Assembly: GCF_900106975.1 (NCBI RefSeq)
Contig: NZ_FNNU01000004.1
Coordinates: 434,001 to 498,000 of the forward strand
Direction: 5' to 3'
Length of the DNA stretch: 64,000 bases
From: Pseudomonas kuykendallii
GTDB taxonomy: Bacteria > Pseudomonadota > Gammaproteobacteria > Pseudomonadales > Pseudomonadaceae
Shown here: positions 10,029 to 17,416 of the stretch, piece by piece
How positions within the stretch are numbered: the first letter of the stretch is position 1
Layout: every line of letters starts with the position of its first letter
The notes under the pieces: model-generated
The model's input: the letters and a program-made list of their open reading frames with translations, nothing else
Database searches by the model: none
What the model was told of the DNA's origin: nothing
Program-made: the position numbers and the translations under genes

Positions 10029-10730
10029 ATGGGCGCACAGTGGAAAGCGAAACATAAGGAAGCGGCAGCCAACGCCAAGGGCCGAATCTTCGGCAAACTG
10101 GCGAAGGAAATCATGATCGCCGCGCGCAACGGCGCCGATCCGGACATGAATCCGCGCCTGCGGATGGTCGTCGAGCAGGCCAAGAAAGCCTCGATGACGC
10201 GCGAGACCCTGGAGCGCGCGATCAAGAAAGGCGCCGGTCTGCTCGGCGAAAGCGTGCATTTCGAGCGCACCACCTACGAAGGCTTCGCCCCCCACCGCGT
10301 ACCGGTGATCGTCGAGTGCCTGACCGACAACGTGAACCGCACCGTGGCGGAAATCCGCGTGCTGTTCCGCAAGGGCCAGCTCGGCGCCAGCGGTTCGGTG
10401 TCCTGGGACTTCGACTACCTGGGCATGATCGAGGCCGCGCCGAGCGCCGCCGATGCCGATCCCGAACTGGCCGCCATCGAAGCCGGCGCGCAGGACTTCG
10501 AGCCCGCCGAGGACGGCGCCACGCTGTTCCTCAGCGAACCGACCGACATGGACGCCGTGTGCAAGGCGCTGCCGGAATTCGGCTTCCAGGTGCAGTCGGC
10601 GCAGCTCGGCTACCGCCCGAAGAACCCGGTGAGCCTGTCCGGCGCCGAGCTGGAAGAGGTCGAGGCCTTCCTCGATGCGCTGGACGGCCACGATGACGTG
10701 CAGAACGTCTACGTCGGCCTGGCCGAGTGA
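10029..10730 (+). CDS. YebC/PmpR-family protein, YeeN-like
   Basis: A 233-residue TACO1/YebC-family protein beginning [19 protein letters not shown]. The conserved blocks are [21 protein letters not shown] (about 20-36), [21 protein letters not shown] (about 53-73), YEGFAP (about 86) and a long acidic C-terminal domain. Family members are described as transcription regulators (PmpR) or as factors that help ribosomes through stalling sequences. The divergence from canonical YebC puts it in the YeeN branch, which Pseudomonas carries as a second copy. An alternative ATG at 9993 is rejected because the family begins with MGxxWK. yajD follows after 13 bases. Confidence 0.85.
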   Translation: MGAQWKAKHKEAAANAKGRIFGKLAKEIMIAARNGADPDMNPRLRMVVEQAKKASMTRETLERAIKKGAGLLGESVHFERTTYEGFAPHRVPVIVECLTDNVNRTVAEIRVLFRKGQLGASGSVSWDFDYLGMIEAAPSAADADPELAAIEAGAQDFEPAEDGATLFLSEPTDMDAVCKALPEFGFQVQSAQLGYRPKNPVSLSGAELEEVEAFLDALDGHDDVQNVYVGLAE

Positions 10731-10743
10731 GCCGGAGCACGCG

Positions 10744-11076
10744 ATGAACAAGCCGCACGTCCCCTACGCCCAGCGCGAGCAGGGCTACCGCGAGAAAGCG
10801 CTGAAGATGTATCCGTGGGTCTGCGGCCGCTGCGCGCGCGAGTTCTCCGGCAAGCGGCTGAGCGAATTGACGGTCCATCACAAGGACCACAACCACGACA
10901 ACAACCCGGAAGACGGCTCGAACTGGGAGTTGCTGTGCCTGTACTGCCATGACAACGAGCACTCGCGCTACACCGACAACCAGTACTTCGCCGAAGCCAA
11001 GCCCGGTGACAACGGGCCCAAGCAGACCTTCAAGGGTCTCGCCGGCCTGGCCGACCTGCTGAAGAAGCAGGACTGA
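10744..11076 (+). CDS. yajD: HNH nuclease family protein YajD
   Basis: A 110-residue protein with a zinc-binding HNH fold: paired cysteines CGRC (residues 24-27) and CLYC (about 64-67), and the core TVHHKDHNHDNNPEDGSNWELLC with HH and N/H positions of the nuclease site. YajD is conserved in gammaproteobacteria; its target is unknown. It is 13 bases downstream of the YebC-like gene, so the two are probably co-transcribed, and a good hairpin follows 11 bases after the stop. Confidence 0.9.
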   Translation: MNKPHVPYAQREQGYREKALKMYPWVCGRCAREFSGKRLSELTVHHKDHNHDNNPEDGSNWELLCLYCHDNEHSRYTDNQYFAEAKPGDNGPKQTFKGLAGLADLLKKQD

Positions 11077-11087
11077 TCGAACGGCGC

Positions 11088-11109
11088 ACCGCCGGCGCGA
11101 GCCGGCGGT
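11088..11109 (+). terminator. Hairpin after yajD
   Basis: A 9-bp perfect stem ACCGCCGGC / GCCGGCGGT with loop GCGA, followed by TTCCTTCC. It fits an intrinsic terminator, or an intercistronic hairpin since the DUF3820 gene starts only 20 bases later. Confidence 0.7.
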
Positions 11110-11129
11110 TCCTTCCTGCGAGCCCCGCG

Positions 11130-11345
11130 ATGAAACCCGAAGACCTCCTGCTGCTGGTCACCCGCAGCATGCCCTACGGCAAGTACAAGGGCCGGCTGAT
11201 CGCCGACCTGCCGGGCAACTACCTCAACTGGTTCGCCCGTGAAGGCTTTCCGCCCGGCGAGATCGGCCGACTGCTGCAACTGATGCAGGAGATCGATCAC
11301 AACGGCCTCTCCGGACTGCTCACCCCGCTGCGCCAGCCGCGCTGA
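11130..11345 (+). CDS. DUF3820 family protein (71 residues)
   Basis: A small cytosolic protein, MKPEDLLLLVTRSMPYGKYKG..., with the family core MPYGKYKGRLIADLPGNYL-x-WF near residues 14-35. The family occurs widely in Proteobacteria. Its function is not established; the database label 'putative quorum-sensing-regulated virulence factor' is only a hint. It lies directly after yajD in the same direction and may be read from the same transcript despite the hairpin between them. Confidence 0.8.
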   Translation: MKPEDLLLLVTRSMPYGKYKGRLIADLPGNYLNWFAREGFPPGEIGRLLQLMQEIDHNGLSGLLTPLRQPR

Positions 11346-11385
11346 GCAACCGATGTCCTGCGCACAGGGGCGCGCCGGGCTCAGG

Positions 11386-11391
11386 TATAAT
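11386..11391 (+). promoter_or_regulatory. -10 element TATAAT upstream of the 87-residue ORF
   Basis: A perfect TATAAT lies 48 bases before the ATG at 11439. No good -35 hexamer is visible 16-18 bases upstream, so an activator may be needed. Confidence 0.45.
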
Positions 11392-11438
11392 CGCCGCCGA
11401 TTCCCATCCTTCCCTTACCAGCGCCCCGCGGACCTGCC

Positions 11439-11702
11439 ATGACTTCCAAGCCGAATCTCCCCCAGGACGACACGTCCGCCCCAGAAGCCAAGGACAGCGT
11501 GCAGGCGAAAGGTGAGGAAATCACTGCGGCAGAAAGCCGAAAGCCGGGTTCGATCCCGGCTTTCGGCTTCCCGTTCGCGATGGCTGAGCTGGCGAAGTCG
11601 AAGAACGACAAGCCGTGGTATCAGAAGTCCAACAGCAGCAACCATGACAAGACGCCCGGTCCGGCTCCGCGGGGAACCCGCCGGGCGATGGGCAAGCGCT
11701 GA
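11439..11702 (+). CDS. Small hydrophilic protein of unknown function (87 residues)
   Basis: MTSKPNLPQDDTSAPEAKDS... is charged, contains no membrane helix, and ends in a basic tail (KTPGPAPRGTRRAMGKR). The central part SRKPGSIPAFGFPFAMAELA is the only hydrophobic stretch. It is coded by a perfect 15-bp inverted repeat (11534-11569), which is unusual inside a gene. I recognise it as a type seen in other Pseudomonas but know no function. A perfect -10 box lies upstream, and it converges with the DUF2789 gene with no gap (11702/11703). Confidence 0.65.
   Translation: MTSKPNLPQDDTSAPEAKDSVQAKGEEITAAESRKPGSIPAFGFPFAMAELAKSKNDKPWYQKSNSSNHDKTPGPAPRGTRRAMGKR
11534..11569. repeat. Perfect 15-bp inverted repeat inside the 87-residue ORF
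   Basis: Arms AAGCCGAAAGCCGGG (11534-11548) and CCCGGCTTTCGGCTT (11555-11569) surround the six bases TTCGAT. The RNA hairpin would be very stable. No T run follows on either strand, so it is not a standard terminator. Confidence 0.85.
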
Positions 11703-11948
11703 TCAGCGCTTGGTTTCGTGAAGACGCGCGTTGAGCTCGTCGACCACCGGCGCCCACTCGGCATCCTCCAACAGCAGTTCCTTCAGCAAGCGTCCCTGGT
11801 TCTCCGTCCAGAACGGCGCCTCCGAGACCTTCACGTCGTCCGGCAGGGGCGCGTGCTGGCCGATGAAGGCGTCGATGGCGGCCGGATCCGATTCCAGGCC
11901 CAGTTGTTCGAACAGCGTACCGAGGTCGTGAAATCCTGGCAGTTCCAT
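11703..11948 (-). CDS. DUF2789 family protein (81 residues)
   Basis: A small cytosolic protein starting MELPGFHDLGTLFEQLGLES, typical of DUF2789: an N-terminal helical part with FxxLGTLFEQLGL, then WTENQGRLLKELLLEDAEWAPVVDELNARL. The function is unknown. The ATG at 11948 is selected because family members begin at this point; the open frame continues upstream without a ribosome binding site. It ends one base after the convergent 87-residue ORF. Confidence 0.85.
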   Translation of the reverse strand: MELPGFHDLGTLFEQLGLESDPAAIDAFIGQHAPLPDDVKVSEAPFWTENQGRLLKELLLEDAEWAPVVDELNARLHETKR

Positions 11949-12078
11949 GGTGAGTCTCCAATGTGGGTGGCTGATGAAGGTGAGACCCTTCGCGGCCGGG
12001 AGAGATTCAACCGCAGCCTGCTTCAGTCCTCTTATCGAACAATCGCTATTTAGTCGCCCCAAGTTTGCTCATTTTGTG

Positions 12079-12084
12079 TACAAT
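12079..12084 (+). promoter_or_regulatory. -10 element TACAAT of the 58-residue gene
   Basis: TACAAT preceded by TTTTGTG lies 38 bases upstream of the ATG at 12122. No convincing -35 hexamer is seen. Confidence 0.4.
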
Positions 12085-12121
12085 GGTCGGCCGACTACGC
12101 ATCGAAGAGGTTTAGAACAGC

Positions 12122-12298
12122 ATGAGCAAGGTAACCGCTAGCAAGGCCAAGAATGCAGCCGCTGTTGAAACTCGTGAATCCATCGACGCTCAAGTCAAAG
12201 CGTTCCTGAAAGCCGGTGGCGAGATCCAGCAAGTGGCCAAAGGCGTCAGCGGTCAGGTATGGGGCTCCTCGCGCCAGATCAGCCTGGGCAAGAAGTAG
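12122..12298 (+). CDS. Small conserved Pseudomonas protein (58 residues)
   Basis: MSKVTASKAKNAAAVETRES... is a basic, soluble protein. Its middle reads IDAQVKAFLKAGGEIQQV, an FLxxGGxIQx(I/V) pattern also present in the RNA polymerase-binding protein SutA, but length and termini differ, so this is only a resemblance. The frame is too short for many gene finders. Support comes from the -10 box at 12079, codon use with a strong preference for AAG/GCC/CTG, and a strong hairpin 12 bases after the stop. Confidence 0.75.
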   Translation: MSKVTASKAKNAAAVETRESIDAQVKAFLKAGGEIQQVAKGVSGQVWGSSRQISLGKK

Positions 12299-12309
12299 GA
12301 TTGCTCGCT

Positions 12310-12329
12310 GGGGCCTCGTTCGAGGCCCC
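12310..12329 (+). terminator. Hairpin terminator after the 58-residue gene
   Basis: Perfect stem GGGGCCTCG / CGAGGCCCC with a two-base loop, 12 bases after the stop codon. No T run follows, so it could equally be a stabilising 3' hairpin. Confidence 0.65.
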
Positions 12330-12367
12330 GCTGTCACCCCGCGTTACTCTCCTCGCTCCACCCTCCG

Positions 12368-12679
12368 CTACAGATCGTCCACCAACGCCTTGCCCCACTT
12401 CACGCCGGCGGCACCCGCCTGTTCGATATCCACGAAGCTCTGCTCGGGATCGCGCTGAAGATCGACGACGACGTCTGCCCCCTTCACCACTTCCACGCCC
12501 ATCGCCCAGAGCGGCGGAAGCGTCGACTCGACGTATCCGGTGAGATGGACGATGACCGTATGGCCGCGGTAGCGGAACGCGTGGCTATGGGCGACCGGCC
12601 TCGCTTTCGGCGACGGGCGCAGCTCCGGTGCCTCGAAGTACAGCGTTTCGGCGCGGGGAAGCTTCATCGATACGCCCAT
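12368..12679 (-). CDS. Uncharacterised protein (103 residues)
   Basis: The frame opens with ATG at 12679 (MGVSMKLPRAETLYF), three bases after the stop of the preceding 49-residue gene; a second ATG at 12667 is equally possible. It shows alternating hydrophobic and charged strands (HTVIVHLTGYVES, VVKGADVVVDLQ) and no signal peptide, and looks like a compact beta-rich protein. I know no family. Tight spacing suggests one operon with the upstream gene. Confidence 0.7.
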   Translation of the reverse strand: MGVSMKLPRAETLYFEAPELRPSPKARPVAHSHAFRYRGHTVIVHLTGYVESTLPPLWAMGVEVVKGADVVVDLQRDPEQSFVDIEQAGAAGVKWGKALVDDL

Positions 12680-12682
12680 CGG

Positions 12683-12832
12683 TCAGGGTGAAACCGGGTC
12701 GCTGGCCGGAAAGGAGTCTTCCAGCGCCTTATCGAGTTTCTCGTCCTTCTCGTGCTTCGGCGCCTCGGCTGGCTCGTGAGTGGATGGCTTTTTCGGATCG
12801 CTGTCGTTGCTCGGCTGCGTAGTGTTGTTCAT
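12683..12832 (-). CDS. Small stress-type protein with FPASDP motif (49 residues)
   Basis: MNNTTQPSNDSDPKKPSTHE... is hydrophilic and probably disordered, ending in LDKALEDSFPASDPVSP. The (D/E)xAL(E/D)xSFPASDP motif recurs at the C terminus of many short proteobacterial proteins of unknown role. AAGAGG seven bases before the ATG at 12832 supports the start. It is downstream of csbD on the same strand, but a strong terminator (12886-12910) separates them. Confidence 0.75.
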   Translation of the reverse strand: MNNTTQPSNDSDPKKPSTHEPAEAPKHEKDEKLDKALEDSFPASDPVSP

Positions 12833-12885
12833 CGTGCGTACCTCTTGTCTTCGGATGACGCGCCCGTTGTGAACGCCAGAAACGC

Positions 12886-12910
12886 GAAGGGCCATCTGCG
12901 ATGGCCCTTC
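12886..12910 (-). terminator. Terminator after csbD
   Basis: An 11-bp perfect stem GAAGGGCCATC / GATGGCCCTTC with loop TGC, followed on the minus strand by GCGTTTCTG. It lies 20 bases after the csbD stop. Confidence 0.8.
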
Positions 12911-12930
12911 GTTGTGCTCGGCATGCTCGA

Positions 12931-13119
12931 TCAGAGATTGCCGGCCTTTTTCACAGCATCTTTGGTTTTGCCGATGGCAGTCTGGGTTTCGCCTTTGGCT
13001 TCCTGCAGCTTGCCTTCGCCTTTCAGGCGGCTGTTGTCGGTCGCCTCGCCCACACCTTGCTTGACCTTGCCTACGGCTTCGTTGGTCTTGCCTTTGATCT
13101 TGTCGGTAGTGCTGCTCAT
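12931..13119 (-). CDS. CsbD family stress protein
   Basis: A 62-residue, Lys/Gly-rich protein, MSSTTDKIKGKTNEAVGKVKQGVG, with two copies of the KG(K/E)xxEAxGKx-type helix repeat typical of CsbD. CsbD proteins accumulate in general stress or stationary phase; their molecular role is not known. GGAGTGAT lies just before the ATG at 13119. It is monocistronic, with its own terminator. Confidence 0.9.
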   Translation of the reverse strand: MSSTTDKIKGKTNEAVGKVKQGVGEATDNSRLKGEGKLQEAKGETQTAIGKTKDAVKKAGNL

Positions 13120-13209
13120 ATCATCACTCCACAGGTTGGTAGGTACATAAAAACTGACTGCTGCGTCAGTTGTGGAGTTCGAAGAACCTGACGACCGGCA
13201 TCGCCTCGT

Positions 13210-14202
13210 TTACGAGGAACGCGAGCGCATCAGGCGTTCCAGCAGTGGCCTGCCGGCCAGGTGAAGGAACACCGGCGCGCCGGCGATCAGGTAGAAGTAA
13301 TAGGTCACCGCGCGCCAGATCAGGATCGCGGCGCCCGCGGTCGACTTGCCCACCATCGGCGCGAGCAACGCGGCGGACGCCAGCTCGGCGCCCCCCGCGC
13401 CGCCGGGCAGCAGGCTCAGCTGACCAGCGGTGAGCGCCAGCATCTGCACCAGAAAGGTCCAGGCCCAGGGAATCGCATGGCCCAGCCCGGCGAGGGTCAG
13501 GTACAGCACGCTGTAGCGCAGCAGCCAGTGCGCGGCGGTCAGGGCGAAGACGCCGAGCAGCACCCGCGGCGGGCGTCGCAGGCTGGCGCGCAGCGCGTTG
13601 CGAAACGCCAGCAGCTTGCGCGCCAGGTGCAGCCGTCGACGCGCATCGATACCGACGCGCCCGGCGAGCCGGCCGAGGCCGCGAAGTGCGCCGTGGTGAT
13701 AGCGCCCGAGCAACGCCAGCGCCAGCAGCGCGCCACCGAGCAGCGCCGCGCTGCTGCCCAGCAGCCAGCCGACATGAGCGTTGAAGGCATGCGACAGTGC
13801 ATAGGCCAGGATGCCGAGCAGCGCGCAGACGAACACCAGCAGGTCGCTCAACTGGTCCACGGTATAGATCGCCGTGCCCTGCGCCGGGCGCACGCCGCGG
13901 CGCATCAGCAGCGCCATCATGGTCAACGGGCCGCCGGCGCCACCGGGCGTGGCACAGATGGCGAACTCGGTGGCGACCACCACGCCCAGCGCCTGGCCAT
14001 GACCGATCGGGTGATCGCCGAGGAGCAGCCGCAGGCGCAACGCATTGAGGTTCCAGCACAGCAGGATCATGCCGAACATCAACGCCAGCATGCCGCCCGG
14101 AAACGTCCGCAGGCGCTCGAACAGGCCGCTGCCGCCGAGCAGCAACGGCACCAGCGCCGCGCCCAGCAGCGCGCCGAGCAGCAGCCAAAGGCTGCGACTC
14201 AT
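13210..14202 (-). CDS. Flippase-like / LPG-synthase transmembrane domain protein
   Basis: A 330-residue inner membrane protein with about eight hydrophobic helices, of the UPF0104 / lysylphosphatidylglycerol synthase membrane-domain family (MprF flippase-like half). Conserved signals include ATEFAICATPGGAGGP (about residues 78-93) and LSLLPGGAGGAE (about 275). The family moves lipids or lipid-linked sugars across membranes. The ATG at 14202 overlaps the stop of the upstream DUF2334 gene (ATGA), so the product is made from the same mRNA; an upstream ATG at 14241 is less likely. It lacks the soluble aminoacyl-transferase domain of MprF. Confidence 0.85.
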   Translation of the reverse strand: MSRSLWLLLGALLGAALVPLLLGGSGLFERLRTFPGGMLALMFGMILLCWNLNALRLRLLLGDHPIGHGQALGVVVATEFAICATPGGAGGPLTMMALLMRRGVRPAQGTAIYTVDQLSDLLVFVCALLGILAYALSHAFNAHVGWLLGSSAALLGGALLALALLGRYHHGALRGLGRLAGRVGIDARRRLHLARKLLAFRNALRASLRRPPRVLLGVFALTAAHWLLRYSVLYLTLAGLGHAIPWAWTFLVQMLALTAGQLSLLPGGAGGAELASAALLAPMVGKSTAGAAILIWRAVTYYFYLIAGAPVFLHLAGRPLLERLMRSRSS

Positions 14203-14978
14203 GCCGCCGCGCTCGTCGCTCGAAGCCGGCTTCGCAGCCAATCGATCTTGGTGGTCGGCACGCGGCCCTCGTCCATCAGCCGGCGCAACAGGTCGAGCCA
14301 GTAGTCGCGGGAAAAGCCGTGGCGCATGTCCACCGGATGCAGGCCGAGGCGCAGCAGTGGCGCCTCGCGATGCTCACGCAGCGCCCGCTCGCTGATCAGC
14401 CGCGACATGCCACGCCGCCAGGCGCTACGCGCGCTCCAGACCAGGCCGGGCGCGTCGATGGGGGTGTGCTCGGGGAGCAGATAGAAGTGCTGCGGGTCGC
14501 TGGTATAGCTCAGCCCGCTGGCGCTCAACGCCTCGCGGGTGCCTGGGCTCATCAGCCAGGCCGGCGCGACGAAACCGTGCAGTGGCCAGCCATTCCGCTG
14601 GAACAGCGCCATGCCCTCCTCCAGGCGCCGCTGCGCCTCAGCCCGATCCAGCGCGTAGAACTCCCCTTCCCAGGTGTAGACCCGGCGCATGAACCAGTCC
14701 TTCGGGGTACGCGGCTTCGGCGCGTCGTCGCAATGGTAGAAACCGTGCAGCGCCAGCTCGTCGCCGCGCGCCAGCCGCGTGTCGAGCAGGCGACAGAATT
14801 CCGGATGCGCATCGAGGGCATTGCGGTGGTGGAAGTCCGGCACCACCAGCCAGGTGATCGGAATCGGCCCCAGCGCTGTCCGGCCGAGCGCGTCCACCGC
14901 CTCGACGAAGGGCCGGTAGTCGGGCCAGGTTTCCGGTGCCACGTCGTGCAGCACCAGCATCAGGCTGCGCTCAGCCAT
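14199..14978 (-). CDS. DUF2334 polysaccharide deacetylase-like protein
   Basis: A 259-residue protein with the NodB-like fold of the DUF2334 family. Seen are LVLHDVAPETW at residues 7-17 (first metal Asp), ELALHGFYHCDDAP near 93 (HGFYH metal site), FVAPAW near 160 and RLGLHPVDMRHGFSRDYW near 232. These are the metal and catalytic positions of carbohydrate deacetylases. No signal peptide is visible, so the active site is probably cytosolic. It overlaps the upstream glycosyltransferase gene by 8 bases and the downstream flippase gene by 4, so the three gene products are likely made in a fixed ratio. Confidence 0.85.
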   Translation of the reverse strand: MAERSLMLVLHDVAPETWPDYRPFVEAVDALGRTALGPIPITWLVVPDFHHRNALDAHPEFCRLLDTRLARGDELALHGFYHCDDAPKPRTPKDWFMRRVYTWEGEFYALDRAEAQRRLEEGMALFQRNGWPLHGFVAPAWLMSPGTREALSASGLSYTSDPQHFYLLPEHTPIDAPGLVWSARSAWRRGMSRLISERALREHREAPLLRLGLHPVDMRHGFSRDYWLDLLRRLMDEGRVPTTKIDWLRSRLRATSAAA

Positions 14979-16086
14979 TGGCGGCCATCGGCAATTCGAA
15001 GGTGCCGAGCACCGCGCGGTAATGGGCGAGCAGCCCGGCCACCACGGCGTCCCAGGAATACTGCGTTTCGACCAGTTGGCGTGCCCTGGCGCCGAGCAGC
15101 CGCACGTCGTCCTCGAACAGTTCGCGCACGCTGCTGGCCATCGCGACGGCGTCGTTCGGCGCGCACAGCCGGCCGCCCTGCGAGGTGACGATCTCCGCCA
15201 GCGCGCCCGCGCGCACGGCCACCACCGGGATACCGCTGGCCATCGCCTCGAGCGCCACCAGGCCGAAGGTTTCCTGGTCGCCGGCATGCAGCAGCACGTC
15301 GCTGCTGGCCATCAGCCGGGCCACTTCGTCGGCCGGGCGGAAGCCTTCCAGCACCGTGACGTTGTCCGGCACATGGCGCGGCATGTTCGAGCCGACCAGC
15401 AGCAGGTGATAGGGCGAGCCCAGGCGGCGCGCGGTTTCCAGCAGCACCGGAAGGTTCTTCTCGCGCGAGCCGCGGCCGGCGAAGATCATCAGCCGGGCGT
15501 CCTCGGCCAGGCCCAGTTCACGGCGCAGGCTGGCGTCGCGGCGTTGCGGCCGGAAGGTCTGCAGGTCCACCCCCAGCGGGCGCACGTGCACGTCCCGCAC
15601 GCCGAGGCGGCTGAGCTTGTCGGCCATCACCTGGCTAGGCGCGAGGACGCGGTCGAAGCTGCGGTAGAGCCGCGCGACATAGGCCTCCATGTTGGTGCCG
15701 ATCCATGGGCCGAGACGGTTGCAGGCCAGCAGCGGCAGGTCCGAGTGATAGAAGCCGATCACCGGCACGTCGAGCTGGCGGCCGGCGTCCAGCGCCGCCC
15801 AGGCGGTCATGTACGGATCGCCCACTTCGATCAGGTCCGGGCCCAGCGTGCGCAGCAGGTTGCGCCAGGGCGCCCGGCGCACCGGGAAACGGTAGCCCTT
15901 GCCGAACGGCAAGGCGGGAGCAGGCACCTGGTAAATGCCATCGGCCTGCTGGTACGCGGGGCCCGGAATCAGCACGCTGTGCTGCACATCGGGATGAAGG
16001 CGCAAGCGGCGGTGCTTCGCTTCCAGGTAGGTGCGCACGCCACCGCTGGCGGGCGCGTAGAACATGGTCATATCGGCGATATGCAA
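14971..16086 (-). CDS. GT4 family glycosyltransferase
   Basis: A 371-residue GT-B glycosyltransferase. The N-terminal domain shows YAPASGGVRTYLEAK (residues 11-25, acceptor-side Gly loop) and the C-terminal domain FAGRGSREKNLPVLLET and the EX7E motif in QETFGLVALEAMASGIPVVA. It resembles bacterial mannosyl/glucosyl transferases acting on lipid acceptors. It is first in an operon with the DUF2334 protein and the flippase-like protein. The acceptor is unknown; a glycolipid is inferred from the operon. Confidence 0.88.
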   Translation of the reverse strand: MHIADMTMFYAPASGGVRTYLEAKHRRLRLHPDVQHSVLIPGPAYQQADGIYQVPAPALPFGKGYRFPVRRAPWRNLLRTLGPDLIEVGDPYMTAWAALDAGRQLDVPVIGFYHSDLPLLACNRLGPWIGTNMEAYVARLYRSFDRVLAPSQVMADKLSRLGVRDVHVRPLGVDLQTFRPQRRDASLRRELGLAEDARLMIFAGRGSREKNLPVLLETARRLGSPYHLLLVGSNMPRHVPDNVTVLEGFRPADEVARLMASSDVLLHAGDQETFGLVALEAMASGIPVVAVRAGALAEIVTSQGGRLCAPNDAVAMASSVRELFEDDVRLLGARARQLVETQYSWDAVVAGLLAHYRAVLGTFELPMAANG

Positions 16087-16311
16087 GGGTCGGCTAGCTC
16101 CATTCGATTTCGCTCCACAATCAGGGGCGTGCCGCGCAAGCCAGTGCCTGAGCCGCGGTCGCCCAAAATGGACCGTTACAAAATGAAGACGTTCGACGCA
16201 GCGCTCAGCGGCGAGCGCGGGCCAGCAGGCGGCGAATGGCCGGAGTGGCGGGCCGCGACGGGGGCAATGAGGTTACCGCCCGAGCGGCAAGGACCGGGGA
16301 TCGAACCGCCG

Positions 16312-17148
16312 TCACGGCAGTTCGATGCGGTCTTCTAGGATGCGGATCAGCCCCTGCTTGTAGAGGCCGCCGATGGCCTTCTTGAAGTTGCCCTTGCTCA
16401 CGTTGAAGCGCCGGGTGATCTCTTCCGGCGAACTCTTGTCGCTCAGCGGCAGCGCGCCGTGGTTGTCGCGCAACTGGCGCAGGATCTGCTCGGCGAGGCT
16501 TTCGGCGGCCTTCTCGCCCACCGGCTGGAGGCTCAGGCTGATCTTGCCGTCGTCGCGCAGCTCGCGGATGAAGCCCTTCTCCTGCATGCCGCTGCGCAGG
16601 AACTTGAACGCCTCGTTCTTGTGAATCAGCCCCCAGTGCTGGCCGTTGATGATCGCCTTGAAGCCCATGTCGGTGGCTTCGACGACCAACAGGTCGACCG
16701 CCTGGCCGACGGCGTAGCGCGGCGGCGTCTTGTCCAGGTAGCGGTCCAGACGCGCGGTGGCGGTAATGCGCCGGGTCCGCTTGTCGAGGTAGACGTGCAC
16801 CACGCAATAGTCGCCGACCTGCAGCGGGCGCTTCTCTTCCGAGTGCGGCAGCAGCAGGTCCTTGGGCAGGCCCCAGTCGAGAAACAGCCCGACACGGTTG
16901 ATTTCCGCCACCTTGAGGCTGGCGAAACCACCCACCTGCACCTTGGGTTTCAAGGTGGTAGCGATCACCCGGTCGTCGCTGTCCAGGTAGACGAAGACGT
17001 TCAGCCAGTCGCCGATATCGGTCGGTTCACCCTTGGGAACGTAACGGTTGGGCAGCAGGATTTCGCCGTCCGGCCCGCCATCCAGGTAGAGCCCGAAGTC
17101 GGTGTGCTTGACCACCTGAAGAGAATTGAAACGCCCGATGAGTGCCAT
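16312..17148 (-). CDS. cvfB: S1-domain RNA-binding protein CvfB
   Basis: A 278-residue cytosolic protein of the CvfB family: three consecutive S1-like OB domains (starting about residues 2, 68 and 135) and a C-terminal winged helix (about 222-278, EEITRRFNVSKGNFKKAIGGLYKQGLI). CvfB was described in Staphylococcus and Streptococcus as an RNA-binding virulence regulator; in Pseudomonas its targets are unknown. The ATG at 17148 begins MALIGRFNSLQVV as in homologues. It stands alone, with a 225-base empty region on its 3' side. Confidence 0.9.
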   Translation of the reverse strand: MALIGRFNSLQVVKHTDFGLYLDGGPDGEILLPNRYVPKGEPTDIGDWLNVFVYLDSDDRVIATTLKPKVQVGGFASLKVAEINRVGLFLDWGLPKDLLLPHSEEKRPLQVGDYCVVHVYLDKRTRRITATARLDRYLDKTPPRYAVGQAVDLLVVEATDMGFKAIINGQHWGLIHKNEAFKFLRSGMQEKGFIRELRDDGKISLSLQPVGEKAAESLAEQILRQLRDNHGALPLSDKSSPEEITRRFNVSKGNFKKAIGGLYKQGLIRILEDRIELP

Positions 17149-17386
17149 GTTGTGTGCCTTGATGCGCCAGGCCGCGCATTCTACCCGCAGCGCCCGGCCA
17201 CGGGCTGGAATTTCCCCGCGTGGCGGAGCGATTGACGAACGGCGGTTCGCCGAGGACGCCTTAGCTGTTAAAAGGTTCCACGGATAGGTCTGGAATGCGG
17301 CTTTGCGCCGCACCAGCCGATCGGTGGACACGGAGCCTGGGCTCTTCCTGCGGTGGCTGGGCGCTGACACGAGCAGCGTGACGAGT

Positions 17387-17410
17387 CACTCCTTTGATTC
17401 AAGAGGAGTG
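17387..17410 (+). promoter_or_regulatory. Hairpin masking the ribosome binding site of the TorF-like gene
   Basis: CACTCCT (17387-17393) pairs perfectly with AGGAGTG (17404-17410) around a 10-base AT-rich loop. The 3' arm contains the AGGAG used for the ATG at 17417. Such a fold could act as a temperature or salt sensor, or be chance. Confidence 0.5.
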
Positions 17411-17416
17411 CGCGAC

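Noticed and set aside
8613-10751. 712-codon minus-strand frame across dnaE2 end, eamA and the YebC-like gene
   Set aside because: It runs over three recognised genes in wrong frames or on the wrong strand and has no coherent family content.
11545-11560. GGTTCGATCC in the 15-bp inverted repeat, suggesting a tRNA T-arm
   Set aside because: No acceptor, D or anticodon arm fits around it; the sequence codes for a plausible protein segment. Treated as a plain inverted repeat.
16087-16311. Small genes in the gap between the glycosyltransferase and cvfB genes
   Set aside because: Frames that cross it are extensions of shadows of cvfB; no ribosome binding site with an independent start was seen.
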